Source: CAIKNB01 sp041658705 (GTDB lineage Bacteria > Patescibacteriota > Patescibacteriia > 2-12-FULL-60-25). From it: a DNA stretch of 38,870 bases. The position numbers and the translations under genes were made by a program. The notes beneath the pieces were generated by a model. The model worked only from the letters and a program-made list of their open reading frames with translations, was not told the DNA's origin and did no database searches. Positions 38,679 through 38,870 of the stretch are shown here, piece by piece. Location: assembly GCA_041658705.1 (NCBI GenBank), contig JBAZZT010000014.1, positions 1 through 38,870 on the forward strand. The letters are read 5' to 3'. How positions within the stretch are numbered: the first letter of the stretch is position 1; the number at the start of each line of letters is the position of its first letter.

Positions 38679-38713
38679 CGTAAAAACAGCTCCACAAGAG
38701 CTGTTTTTACGTG
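38677..38713 (+). terminator. Terminator of tRNA-Val, 16-bp perfect stem
   Basis: CACGTAAAAACAGCTC (38677-38692) pairs perfectly with GAGCTGTTTTTACGTG (38698-38713) around CACAA. It shares the base CACGTAAAAAC, stem length and loop length with the tRNA-Asp terminator. Confidence 0.88.
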
Positions 38714-38782
38714 TCACGACGCAGACCCTATTCTAAAAAATTAGGACTTACGCCTCTGACGTTCGTCTGGCTTGACGCAAAC

Positions 38783-38860
38783 CCCCGGACCCCCGCCTGA
38801 TTGGCTAAGGAGGTTTTCATGAAAAAGATGAAAGTCGTAGTATCCAGGCGGGGTCTGGGG
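38783..38860 (+). promoter_or_regulatory. Long-range hairpin enclosing a ribosome site
   Basis: CCCCGGACCCCCGCCTG (38783-38799) can pair with CAGGCGGGGTCTGGGG (38845-38860), with one mismatch (a G-T wobble-like position) and one bulged C. The loop holds AAGGAGG (38808-38813) and ATG 38819; the 3' arm is coding sequence. It may control translation of the gene that follows. Confidence 0.45.
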
Positions 38861-38870
38861 CCGAGAGTTG
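38819..38870 (+). CDS. 5' end of a gene cut by the window edge
   Basis: ATG 38819 is preceded by a consensus AAGGAGG at a 5-base spacing. Seventeen codons are visible (MKKMKVVVSRRGLGPRV), too few to identify. The first codons are partly constrained by the pairing described for 38783-38860. Confidence 0.55.
   Translation, partial: MKKMKVVVSRRGLGPRV

Overview
The window looks like a chromosomal piece of a Patescibacteria (CPR) bacterium, probably of the Parcubacteria/Uhrbacteria-Magasanikbacteria sort. This is an inference from gene content: short core genes, large secreted proteins with paired VirB2/TrbC-like hydrophobic helices, thrombospondin type-3 repeats, the order ybeY-dgkA-ftsA-ftsZ, and intergenic spaces packed with palindromes. 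UGA is used as a stop (for example in the ATGA gene overlaps), so the recoded code of Gracilibacteria/Absconditabacteria does not apply. No lineage marker was compared.

Layout. 1-1590: the 3' end of a cut gene, a zinc-ribbon protein, an AT-rich membrane hypothetical and tRNA-Asp. 1590-3400: repeats and a proline-rich hypothetical. 3421-10702 (minus): PEP synthase, pyruvate kinase, an unknown protein, an HtrA-type protease and NrdR. 10812-28992 (minus): ftsZ, ftsA, dgkA, ybeY, two thrombospondin-type-3 membrane proteins, a small membrane protein, a 3341-residue secreted protein and its 620-residue relative. The last two start with the same two-helix pilin-like module and overlap by ATGA. The block from 28992 to about 12299 reads as one operon from a good promoter at 29051-29079, so surface proteins lie upstream of ybeY, dgkA and ftsA. 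ftsZ has its own promoter. 29116-31300: a methyltransferase and an unknown gene with a structured leader. 31426-37495 (minus): YqeY-like protein, ribosomal protein S21, HisRS, signal peptidase I, two unknown membrane proteins and a sugar nucleotidyltransferase. 37867-38870 (plus): a small unknown protein, tRNA-Val and the start of another gene.

The most unusual layer is the repeats. Nearly every gap holds either (i) palindromes with GTCAT...ATGAC ends, (ii) inverted arms built from tandem 7-bp units whose sequence differs from locus to locus, or (iii) GTAGGGGCG...CGCCCCTAC hairpins. They nest in one another. They enter genes (an in-frame heptamer array inside the nucleotidyltransferase) and form C-termini or stop codons of at least three genes. 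One array seems to supply the -35 box of the yqeY-like gene. Palindromes also lie between promoter and tRNA at both tRNA loci.

Two expression styles can be seen. Several core genes have a -10 box 6-10 nt before ATG and no Shine-Dalgarno, which suggests leaderless mRNA. Several small lineage-specific genes have TTGACA-like promoters, leaders and strong Shine-Dalgarno sequences.
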